NCBI GenBank assembly: GCA_001929475.1
Contig: LXFE01002636.1
Location: forward strand, 4,243 to 68,242
Source: Neolecta irregularis DAH-3
Taxonomy: Eukaryota; Ascomycota; Neolectomycetes; Neolectales; Neolectaceae
Reading direction: 5' to 3'
DNA length: 64,000 nucleotides
Of the stretch, positions 1-9,527 are shown piece by piece (position 1 is the stretch's first letter; each line of letters starts with the position of its first letter). A program made the translations under genes and the position numbers. The notes under the pieces were generated by a model. It did not search any database. It saw only the letters and a list, made by a program, of their open reading frames with translations, and was not told where the DNA came from.

Positions 1-124
1 TACGACTTACATTTCCTCTATCAAATTATACCAACCTCCTGCGGGGAAACTATATGGCGACACCAATTTGCATTTTGTCACAAGCCCAGCGATTGCTCCT
101 GGTGAGGTCCTGATTGATGGCTAA
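1..124 (+). CDS. C-terminal fragment, possibly Ran-like GTPase (5' end outside window)
   Basis: An open frame enters from the left edge and stops with TAA at 122-124. Its last residues read KLYGDTNLHFVTSPAIAP then GEVLIDG. The part NLHFV-x-SPA-x-AP-x-EV resembles the segment just before the acidic tail of Ran/Gsp1/Spi1 GTPases. Residues further upstream (IKLYQPPAG) do not match Ran well, and the usual acidic DEDDDL-type end is absent. There is no AG dinucleotide in the first 83 bases, so an intron acceptor cannot explain the poor upstream match. It could be a diverged Ran paralogue, a pseudogene or an unrelated protein; the call is an inference from a short motif. Confidence 0.3.
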   Translation, partial: TTYISSIKLYQPPAGKLYGDTNLHFVTSPAIAPGEVLIDG

Positions 125-1252
125 GAGACCAAGGGTAAAGATATGCCGGCATATCCTTACTAATGCGGCAAGAATGACTGGATAATATTACGGCAATAAA
201 AAGCAGAAAATAAAAGTATCTATCCATACCTAGTTCAAGTGATGTGAGCTTACACTATGTATGTCCTCTGTTAAAGACTTTCACATCGACTATCAATAAA
301 CCCTGGTCTTCATTGTACTTTGGGTATGCAGCTTACAAGAGTGTACGAATGTGGGGACTTGATCGTCGCCCAGACTGCACAGGCACCCTCATCGCAAGCC
401 ACCACGACTCCCGCTACGGTTCAGCACCCACTCAAGCCTGACGGTGGCAAGCAGTACCACCGAGCCAAGTCAGGCTGTTACAGCAATAATATACATAGTT
501 GCCTTTATCTCCTGAATCGCAATCGTATATTTCCAGCAAAGCCTCCTGGGCGGCAAGTCCGGACGCCCAACGCTCACAACGAATGTGTTGTTCAAGATGC
601 TCTCGTATGTCGCAGAATTGCCTTCTCCCAATGTACTCCATAGTGGTCGTGCGCTTAATAAATTCTATCCTAATCAGATATTGCATTTCTAACAATCATC
701 CAATAAAATCCTTGTTCTTGCTTCGTTCATATTCATATTCCTTTAGAACTCATTAATCACCATCTCTGTCGGTAAGGAAAGGTCATCTTTGATGAGTCAT
801 CCTTCCATAGAGTATTCTCAATAATCGGGAATATTCAGAGTGCTGGTGTTGTTAGAAATATTCCACGGGTGGAATTCCATTTTCTTTCTATATCTTTACA
901 TTCTTGTCAACATAGAGGATGTCGTAGTCAAGGTCGATACTTGGCTAGATAGCTTTCTCCGCTCTCTAGTTCAGACACCAAATCACTCCCTCTTTCTTAT
1001 TATTATGAATAAAATTGAACAGGACTGCTTTTCTGGCAGGTTTAGCCTCTGTGGGACACAGTTCTAACTGTTCTCGGATAACCAATGCCCGATTCTTAAT
1101 CCTCGGCTTTCTTGTGACTCGACTGATGCAAGTCAGAGATATTTTAGATTTTAAAATTATCTATTTCAAAGGGGCTCGATATATCATTTATAGATATTGT
1201 AGGGTACCTAGTTCTGTGAAACCTGCAACTAGTTGTTAAACCCATGCCCTGA
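125..1252. other. Intergenic, no gene recognised
   Basis: About 1.1 kb of AT-rich sequence. Only short, unconserved open frames are present, and I recognise no RNA gene, repeat or transposon. Confidence 0.5.
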
Positions 1253-2063
1253 ATGAATATACCTCATAGCCTGAATATGCGCAATGGCAAAACTCTCTGT
1301 CTTCCCACCATACAGCCCAGTCGAGGTTTGGATCGATACAATGACAACGAAGGCTATGAACCAGCAAGTAGTAGCCAGTCAAGTGCATCGGCACATCGAG
1401 TTACGCCTGCAGAATACGTAACTAGATCTGCTACCCTATTCAGATCGGCTATAGCAACACAATTACATTCAAGTTTAACCGAATCTGATGATGAATACTA
1501 TGACAAAACTCTCGATGGAGCTTTTGAACCGGCAAGTTCCTTTGACGGGCAAAGAGTTGTTGAATTGGGTTCATATCGACTCAATGTTGTCGGCATAAGA
1601 TACTACGACGGTATGACCTTTATGGGTGAACATGTAAGACTTTTTGTTTTGAGGAAAAATGCTAGTGCAAGGTCACATTGATGCGAGAATCTAACAACCG
1701 ATATGATCGAAATGCTATCCGAGTAGGCGCGTATGCTGGATTTCCATTGCATCCTAATATATTAGATAATCTGAAGGGGGAGCATGTCGGACATATTGAC
1801 AAAGAAATAGCAAAACATCTTGCGCCAATGCTCGTAGGTTTCAATTCGGTTTAAAGTGTTTTTTAAGATGCTCTTAGGATACAGGCAAAATTTTTCTAGA
1901 AGCGGTCGTAATTGGCGATAAAACGGTTTACGATTTACCTATTCAAGTGGGTTTTTACTGCGATTGGCTAAGATGCGCCGATACAATTGGAGAATTGGGC
2001 GAAAGAGGTATCCGGTTGCTTTCCCCAATAAACCATTTTCAGCAAGCATTATCTTCCCATTGA
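1253..2063 (+). CDS. HIRAN-domain protein, HLTF/Rad5-like N-terminus without helicase
   Basis: The protein starts MNIPHSLNMRNGKT and has a polar Ser-rich leader of about 100 residues, followed by a HIRAN domain. Recognisable blocks are LNVVGIRYYDG, GEHVTLMRESNNRYDRNAIR and GEHVGHIDKEIAKHLAPML, then an IEAVV-type strand and YDLPIQVGFYCDWL. The block GEHV-TLMRE is joined across a short intron (about 1634-1671) and a second intron lies near 1843-1890. In HLTF/Rad5 family proteins this domain binds single-stranded DNA 3' ends and sits before a SNF2 helicase with a RING insertion. Here the frame stops at 2061-2063 and the next 300 bases lead into an unrelated gene, so the helicase and RING are missing. 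It may be a decayed copy or a genuine HIRAN-only protein. The domain call is firm; the gene end is not. Confidence 0.6.
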
Positions 2064-2356
2064 ACCACTAGACAAACAATGGGGCGACAGAAAGCTTGTA
2101 ACATTAGAGGTGTTACATCGTTGTCATTCCCTGAGGATTCGCTCATTCAACACGTTTATTCAGAACGTTATTCGATGCTTTAGCCAATATAAAATGTGAT
2201 CAAAGTGGGCTTACGTTGTGTGTTTGCAGTATCAGATTATGCTCTCGATTCATATTTATTACCAGGAAGTGTATGTATGTATATCTAATAAATAGAAAAA
2301 TCAATTCTATAAATAATCGCCCGGTTTTCTATCAAATCCTGTAATTAACCACCGGC

Positions 2357-3553
2357 ATGCCTTCTAATGTTGTCATAACCGGCGCCTCGGGTCTTTTGGG
2401 CCGCGCAGTCTTCAAAGCTTTCAAAGATTCTCCTCATTGGAATCGTATAGCCTGTCTTTTATGGTTTCTCTAACTCGGTATATAGCATATGGAATAGCTT
2501 ACTCCCGTCCCTCTCCCCCAGATATTCAGAAAGTAGATATCACTGATCATGTTGAGCTCGCTTCGTACATATCACATGTTAAGCCTCGTGCTATAGTTCA
2601 TTGTGCTGCAGAACGACGACCAGATATCTGTGAAGATCCACACCAGCGAGAGAGAACTCAAAAGTTGAATGTGGAAGCTAGCCGAAAGCTAGCAGAATCG
2701 GCAAAAGAGCAGGACGCCTTGCTGATTTATATCTCGACTGGTAGGCACGATCAAAATCTATAAACTGATGGTACAGATTTTGTCTTTAACGGTAGAAATG
2801 CTCCGTACTCGGAGAGGGATGAGACAGAGTTTTTCCACTTTCCAGGATTCGCTGGAATATTAGTCCATTAAATGTTTACAGCATCTCGAAAAGAAAGGGC
2901 GAGCTGGCTGTTCTTGAAGTACATGAAAAAGCAATCATTTTGCGAGTTCCAGTCCTGTATAGCATGCCGGCCCGATTCGCATAACTGACCACCAAGATAT
3001 GGAGAAGTCGAAAGGAACAATGAATCAGCTGTGAATACTTTGGTTGATGCCGTCATGAATGTTCAGATGAAAAAACAAGTCGATGTTGATCATTATTATC
3101 GGCGATATCGTATATTCCTTGTTATCGGTAGTCAGCTAATTACGAAGCGACAAATACTTCCGATGTCGGTCGAGTGATTCATCAGTTATGCGGTATACCT
3201 TTGCCTGAATACAATGTCCAACGCTGATTCTATAGAAAAACTTGCATTTCAAAAGATTCACTTGGAATGTCGCATTTTTCATTTTACCGCCGATGAAATG
3301 TTCACAAAGTATGATATGTGTGTTATTTTCGGAGAAATTATGGCTGTTCCGATTAATCATTTGAGAAACATTGACACGATTGACAAGGAGGCTTCAAGTA
3401 TGCTGTTCAAAAGATTTAATTGACGAAATAGCACCTCGGCCATATGACACTCATTTACAAATGAACAATCTGGAAAGACTAGGTATTGATGTTTCGTCTG
3501 TGCCATTCAAGGAATGGTGGAAAAGATTTGGGTTCAAAGCTTACAAGCACTGA
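2357..3553 (+). CDS. MAT2B-type / RmlD-like NAD(P)-binding protein
   Basis: Extended SDR protein resembling the regulatory beta subunit of methionine adenosyltransferase 2 and dTDP-4-dehydrorhamnose reductases. The start MPSNVVITGASGLLGRAVFK carries the Rossmann TGASGLLG motif. IVHCAAERRPDICED follows, then LNVEASRKLAESAKEQ, DFVFNGRNAPYSERDE, and SISKRKGELAVLEVHEKA with the conserved Tyr replaced by Ile-Ser context (family: YGKTK). The C-terminal exons read FHFTADEMFTKYDM and LERLGIDVSSVPFKEWWKRF. At least four short introns are needed (for example 2438-2480, around 2745-2775 and around 2840-2865). Family members bind NADP and modulate S-adenosylmethionine synthesis in animals; the fungal role is less certain. 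Confidence in family is high and in exact exon edges moderate. Confidence 0.8.
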
Positions 3554-3656
3554 ACAGATATACTCATTCAACGGCGACCGATAGTAGAAATATAAAAAGA
3601 AATGTCAAATACATGACTAAGGTACAATTTCTCTTCACATTCATTGTCACGTTTTT

Positions 3657-5152
3657 CTAAATGAGATCTGCAACATTCATCTGAATTTGAATTAGTAAAG
3701 AAACTCTGGAGTAGGCATACAGGCATCTCATCGATCTGCGTACTGTAATATTGCTCGATATCTCTCAAAATTCGCACATCTTCAGCAGTAACGAAATTGA
3801 TAGCAACACCTTTTCTACCAAAACGGCCACTTCGTCCTATTCTATGAATATAGTTTTCTCGATTGGGTGGCAGATCATAGTTGATCACAAGAGAAACTTG
3901 TTGAACCTATTTATAAGCATGGTGCAAGGTCCATAGCATACATCAATACCGCGAGCCCAAACGTCAGTTGTAATAAGAACTCGAGAATTTCCTTGTCTGA
4001 AATCTTGCATAATTGTATCTCGTTCTTTCTGCGGCATTTCTCCATGCATACTGACAGGTCAATAAAACCTAAAGGGAGGGTTGAGAACCTTGCAACAGTG
4101 AAATTCGCCTCTCTCATTTTTTCTGTCAACCAATCAACCTTTCTTTTCGTATTACAGAAAATGACAGCTTGAGTAATGGTCAGAGTGTCGTAGAGCTATC
4201 CGGTCAGCTCGCACCTACAACAATAGCTACATCACAGAGCGTATCAAATTTCCACTCTTCTTTTTCTACAGCAATGAAATATTGCTTTAATCCCTCGAGA
4301 GTCAATTCATCTCGCTTGACCAAGATTCTGATCGGATCCGTCATGAATTTTTGGGTGAGAGAGAGGACGTCATAAGGCAAGGTAGCGCTTACAACAACAA
4401 CTTGAGTAGCAGGTGGTAAATAACGATAGACATCGTAAATTTGCTCTTTAAAACCTCTGTTGAGAAGCTCATCTGCTTCGTCCAGCACCAACATCTTGAT
4501 GTTTCGAGTCCGAAGATTTCGGCGGCGGATCATGTCTGCTACACGACCAGGCGTTCCTGAGACGATATGCTGACCATGGTCGAGTTTTCGTATATCTTCG
4601 CCTACATTTGTTCCCCCAATACAGGCATGACATTGGACCTGAGAGTTATGCGGTTAAATAGAGGGATTTTACATTTAGAAAATCTCCCAGAGCTAGGATC
4701 ACATTTTGGGTTTGAACCGCTAATTCTCGAGTTGGCGAAAGAATCAACGCTTGAGTCTCGCGAACTCCCGTATCAATACTTTGGAGTATAGAAATAGAGA
4801 ATGTAGCTGTTTTACCCGTTCCAGACTGTGCTTGAGCGATCACATCTATGTGTATCAGTAAATAATCCGCATCTCATGCCATACCGCGTCCCTTTGTAAT
4901 TTGTGCAATAGCTCTCGACTGAACAGCACTAGGCGCTTCAAATCCGTAACTGTAAATTCCTCTCAACAGGTCTTCCTTGAGTTTCATATCCTCAACTATT
5001 GGTATCAGACAAATTTCGAAAAAGGAGGAAAAGCTTACAAGTCGAGGCGCTGCAAGGTTAGTTCAGCGGAGGGGGAGAACGCACATTGTCACTTCCTTTG
5101 AAGTCTCGAATTCGAGGCGATCATCGATAATAGCAGCGGTGGTTTCGGTCAT
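3657..5152 (-). CDS. FAL1: DEAD-box helicase eIF4A-III (exon junction / rRNA processing)
   Basis: ATP-dependent RNA helicase of the eIF4A family. Starting at [20 protein letters not shown], the first exons splice to [20 protein letters not shown], then [14 protein letters not shown] (motif I), [11 protein letters not shown] (Ia), [12 protein letters not shown] (DEAD box), VSATLPYDV (SAT, motif III), [16 protein letters not shown] and [13 protein letters not shown] (motif VI). [20 protein letters not shown] and [20 protein letters not shown] are characteristic of Fal1/eIF4A3 rather than translational eIF4A. A short intron (donor right after DEMP) separates the final 24-nt exon encoding MNVADLI and the stop. 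The frame is open upstream to 5356, but conservation begins near the Met at 5152, so I chose that start. In fungi Fal1 acts in nuclear RNA metabolism and 40S biogenesis. It is divergent from the AIM32-like gene. Confidence 0.9.
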
Positions 5153-5419
5153 TATGGAAAAGGAGCAGTAGACACAGCGAGGGTTGAACTTTTTAATCCG
5201 CCCAACCAAATCTACACCACCTGAATTTTCCAGTGACATACTGTTTCTATAATACATTGGACTGGATTGAGCAGTGAATGGCCATAAATAAATGTTTACT
5301 TCGTCCAGTTCATTAATCCGAGTTTTCTGGCGCAATTTGCTGATCAGAACCAGCATTTTTCGACATTAATCACTTCAAAACTCCCCATTCCTGTTCTGAG
5401 AAAATCTTATTTCTGTCGA

Positions 5420-6348
5420 ATGCCAGATCCATTGAATCCACTTAAACGAGTTGTTGCGCAATTTTTCCCTTCAGGTCCATCCAATATCACTTCGATCTCG
5501 TCCGAAATATCGGCAAATGTACCGCCTCAAAACACAAAAGATGCAACAGTTATCAATACGCAACATATCTTTCCACTGGCTGAATCGTCATGGCATCGCC
5601 AGTCTACTAGCCGCAATTTTAATACTCTAGTAAAACATGTGAGGCACGTTGCAACATCCATCCCGCCTATCCATCCACAATCGCCCAAAAGATTGATCGT
5701 ACCCTCCCTTTGTGGGGATCCGTCAAAGCCTACGAGAAGCATGTACTAATCGCGACTGAAGGAAAGTCCGACTGGCCATACTGTCTCGAAGATGAACACA
5801 ATACTCTTGGAAAATACTTGTGGGAAAAAATGGGGAAGAAAGGAAAACAACCAATCAATCTCACAAACATCTGCATGCATTCAAAAAATCGAGGAACGGA
5901 TCTTCTCGTTTTGCCGGATTTCGATTACATATCTGGTGTGACTCGCCTGGACGCTTCAATTATAGTGGAAAGCCTGATTAGTGACAAATGGGACAAAGGA
6001 TTAAACATTCGAAAGGCAAAATATAAAGCTGTGGTATTGATTTGTTCGCATAAGAAACGAGATCGAAGATGTGGTATTGCCGGACCAATTCTCCAGCAAG
6101 AGTTCCGCAAATATTTAAGGGAAAAGAATCTTTTGAGAAATTGGGATGAAGATGAGACGGATAGTGTGGGTGTATTTTTGTGCAGTCATATTGGCGGGCA
6201 TAAAGTGAATACGCCATTTGAGTATCGAATACTGACAAGGTAGTTTGCGGGAAACGTGGTTATATACCGGAGAAATGAAGGAGAGTGTATATGGCTTGGA
6301 CGTGTAGAGCCTTGTCACGGTGTGTCTGGTATAATAGAAACATGCTAA
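5420..6348 (+). CDS. AIM32: AIM32-type sucrase/ferredoxin-like protein (thioredoxin-fold [2Fe-2S])
   Basis: Protein of the Suc_Fer-like / Apd1-Aim32 family. Visible blocks are IDRTLPLWGSVKAYEKHVLI and TEGKSDWPYCLEDE, then VVLICSHKKRDRRCGIAGPI, VFLCSHIGGHK and, after a 40-nt intron (about 6204-6243), FAGNVVIY and WLGRVEP. The H-x4-RCG and SHIGGHKFAGN elements form the C-terminal cluster-binding domain in the family. The N-terminal part (MPDPLNPLKRVVAQFF...) is in another frame from CNIHPAYP-STIAQKID, so an intron must lie around 5580-5650; I could not fix its ends. Family members are matrix or cytosolic Fe-S redox proteins with histidine and cysteine ligands. Confidence in family is high. Confidence 0.8.
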
Positions 6349-7131
6349 AGTAAACAGTTCCACATATAGTTAGTGAGACAATCGAACATGGCAAGGTTTG
6401 GCCAGAGTTACTCCGGGGAGGTTTCAAAGGTAATGAAACTAGTTGGTAACATCATTTTGGGTTTTTTGAGGAAGTTGCATATATATTTATCTAATATCTA
6501 CTGTGAGATGTGTTTGTATTGATTATAATCCCGCAAGAAGAACTCAAAGCGAAATAAACATCAAATTCAGCAGACTTCGTAAATAATCCCAATCTCCGAA
6601 TGTTTCCTCAATAGCAAATCTTTGGAAAATGTGGCACTAATTTAGAGACAGCCCTCCTGACAAAGCATGAATCCAGTTTATCAAATCCAAACTAGTCCAA
6701 GTATAGTTTAGTAGAGAATTCCTCCAGATATGTCCAGAAGAATCCTAAGGAATCACTCTTTAAAAGGCAAGATAGAAGCTCATTCATTACCTTTAGAGCA
6801 AGGCTTATTCCTATACTACTTATTCGATAACACAGTTCATCATCGGCTGAGTAGCGCAAGAGTAGCTGCACCGCTCTGATATTTGAAAATCACTGGGCTG
6901 ATGGACCAACCCAATCACGATTAGGACATCGTACCACCAAAAGTCTCCAATGCTCACCTTTGGAGTGAAAAACAGTGACATTGTATGACCTACATAAGGA
7001 CGTCGACGATGATGTTGAAAAAGAAGAACAAAAATAAATGCGCTTGAACCTTGACAAACATTCCTTCTCCTGAAAATATAAAAAAGAAGATTAGACGAAT
7101 TAAGAAGTAAAACTCCAAGATAAGAGTCATT
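6349..7131. other. Intergenic, no gene recognised
   Basis: About 780 bp between two convergent genes. It holds only short unconserved frames, several A- or T-rich runs near 7010-7100 and no recognisable RNA gene. Confidence 0.5.
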
Positions 7132-8981
7132 TCAAGGGCGGTTAGATGGTATTTCCTGCTGACTGTTTGTGACAATGCTTTTCCGCAGGTCCCACGAAGG
7201 TTTCAGCTGTTCTCTTAGTCGGTCTTTGCTAGAAACCAATTGTGAAGGGACGTTGGACAATTTACCAGCGCCATGCTGGATGGCGGCTAAAGATGTGTTA
7301 GTACGAGCACTTCGAATGCTGTCGTTGTCTCCAGCGACATCCTGAGTGAGAAAACGTGGTTTGGGTGCGAAATCTAAAGTTGTAAAGGTTGACGATTTCC
7401 GCAGTCCAGATGGCGAAGGAAGATCGGAGAGAGAGGCATAAGATGGCGAAAGGACCATTGCTGGAGTTGGCGCGGTAGATTTATTCTCGGTATTGTCACT
7501 GGGCTGACGACGACGAGGTGGTGCAAATCCAATTGGTTCAGGGTCGTTTTCCATCTTGTGGGGTGTTGGCAAGACATTTAATGGTTTTAATGGTTGGACT
7601 GGTTTCCTAGCTTGCGGTGAAACTAACCGAGCCTGAGGTGGAGGACCAGTATGATTTGGATTTGGATTACTCGGGCTTATTATAGCTCTCGGACCGGGCT
7701 GATGCGGTCTTGGTAATGGACGATTCGGTTGAGAAGCATTATTGAACTGAGACGGGACTTGTGGAACCATTGGAGGCCGGGATTCTGGTACATCTAGATC
7801 ATCAAAATACTCGCGATAGATGCTTTTGACTCTTTGAGCCTTTTCGTCTTCCTGGTCACCACCCACCAGTGGAACTGGAAGAGCATGACCAAGCGGTGAC
7901 CTGTTGCTCATCTCTCGTGATGGGACTGACAGGGATCTTCGAATACCAGGATGATGACGAGGAGCCTGCAAATCAATTGGATCTTCCTCAATATAATGCT
8001 GGGGTCGATTGTGGTCTTGTCGAGGGCTAAAATGCGAATCATAATCGGTGGGATATGGCGGCATTTCGAGATTCTCGGTATGACCTTCGTACATGTCTTG
8101 ATACTGTTGATGCGGTGATCCGTAGACATGATCATGATGATCATTCTGTTGGTAGTAACCGGGAGTAATATTGTGCAGGTGACGATTATTTGGGTCGACT
8201 GGAGGGACATATCTCCCTGAAAGCGAAGGCGAATATTCATCTGGGCGACGCGCAGATGCATAACTCATTCTCGAGCCTGGCTGGCTATGGAGTAGTGGTT
8301 TCCTTGTAATATATGGCTCTTCGTAATGGCCGTAGGACTGATGATTATAGTCATGCAGAGATGAACCATCGCTACGATTGCTGGGAGTAAGAGGCTCTCC
8401 ATGACTTGATTTTGGAATATGCGTTTGCAAACGATAACGATCTTCCGTGGAAGCAATGGTCCTTGCCAGAGAATGCGCACTTGACCTCGTCATTTCAGGA
8501 GCATTAAGATACGGGACTAGTCCTGCTGAGCCAACTTGAGGATCATCAAACATTGGGCCGGGAAATGTTGACTTTTCTGTCTCTGTTCTCTTCAACCCAG
8601 CCTTCATCGGGTAATTGTTGCCGTAATCCCGCTCATCATTCTTGTCGTTCAAATCCTCTAGCCGCAAACGATTGATATGTCTCCGGTGGAGAATGATTAG
8701 GACGACTACGGCTACAACGAGGGGCAAACTTGCCGATATTCAGCACGGCATTTTCAAGAAAAATTGGAAAAATACCATGCACAAAGGGCAATTGTGACGT
8801 TGGCCCCCAGACCATTATGATCCGTGGGATAAACACAAACGTCGCCGCAGTCCTGACTCGACCCGGGGGCAACAGAGGAAGAGGCCCTTTTTAAAAGCAC
8901 ACTTGTAGTCGATGCAATCTGGAGGGAACTGGAAGCAGCAGAGCGCCTTACAAGCCCTCCGAAATAATCCTGTAAAGCCAT
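7132..8981 (-). CDS. Single-pass membrane protein with long disordered cytoplasmic tail
   Basis: The first exon starts MALQDYFGGLVRRSAASSSL and contains a short Ser-rich ectodomain with GSSQDCGDVCVYPTDHNG. After an intron near 8720-8790 comes a hydrophobic span (LPLVVAVVVLIILH) and a basic juxtamembrane stop RRHINRLRLEDLNDKNDE. The tail of about 500 residues is rich in Pro, Ser, His and Tyr (PYLNAPEMTRSSAHSLART, then a His/Tyr-rich stretch and KSIYREYFDDLD). Similar RRH-x2-LR-x-ED-x-NDK juxtamembrane segments and YKEYFDD-type tail motifs occur in uncharacterised filamentous-fungal membrane proteins. I do not know its function. The topology (short outside, long inside) suggests a cell-surface scaffold or sensor, which is inference. 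The ORF end (TGA at 7132-7134) is clear. Confidence 0.7.
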
Positions 8982-9527
8982 ATGGCGGTAGATTGATTGA
9001 AAGGAGAGATTGGTTCTACAACTGGGGGGTTAAACGCTCGGAATGTGAAAAACCCACAATTGTTTGAGATGACAGATGCAGATATGCAATGATGCGGGGC
9101 AAAAGAACGTCAGTAGTTCGGATTCAGAACTGCTTTGAAGCAAAAGCCGGTTTGCAGCTGGTCCAGGCTGAACAGGGTGGTGGTTAACTCAAACCACCAT
9201 AGAAGAAACTCGAAACCCGCACTGTATGCTTATTTGTTTCGTGTTTTGTACCAGTTCATCGCATGTACATGATACTCTTCTAGTGTATTTTCATACTGGT
9301 CTTTAAGACAAGGGCGTTCGGCTAATGTATGCGCTATTCGTATCCGTTGATGCTTCAGGTGAAATGTGCTTGCTTGCCCAACTTGACTACTAATCCATCA
9401 AAAACATCCATCCTCGTTGTTGGATAATCGCACGAATAGTTTTGCCCTGTAGTACGTTTGCTGTACCGTACCGCAGCTTCCGTTTGGTCCAGATTGCAAC
9501 TTCCAATTCGCAATTGCTTGTCTGGTC
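8982..9527. promoter_or_regulatory. Divergent intergenic region, membrane protein / exportin-1
   Basis: 546 bp between two divergently transcribed genes, so it must hold both promoters. No recognisable TATA box or other defined element stands out. Confidence 0.4.

Noticed and set aside
840-1239. Two short plus-strand frames left of the HIRAN gene
   Set aside because: Overlapping frames with no conserved residues and no reading-frame continuity with a neighbour; treated as noise.
3657-5152. Translation factor eIF4A as identity for the DEAD-box gene
   Set aside because: [12 protein letters not shown] and [13 protein letters not shown] match Fal1/eIF4A3, not eIF4A.
5153-5356. In-frame N-terminal extension of FAL1
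   Set aside because: The frame stays open to an upstream Met at 5356, but the residues match nothing in the family and the conserved N-terminus begins at 5152.
6990-7175. Small hydrophobic minus-strand frame
   Set aside because: Lies in the 3' flank of the membrane-protein gene and consists of T-rich codons (Phe/Ile/Leu) expected from A/T runs.
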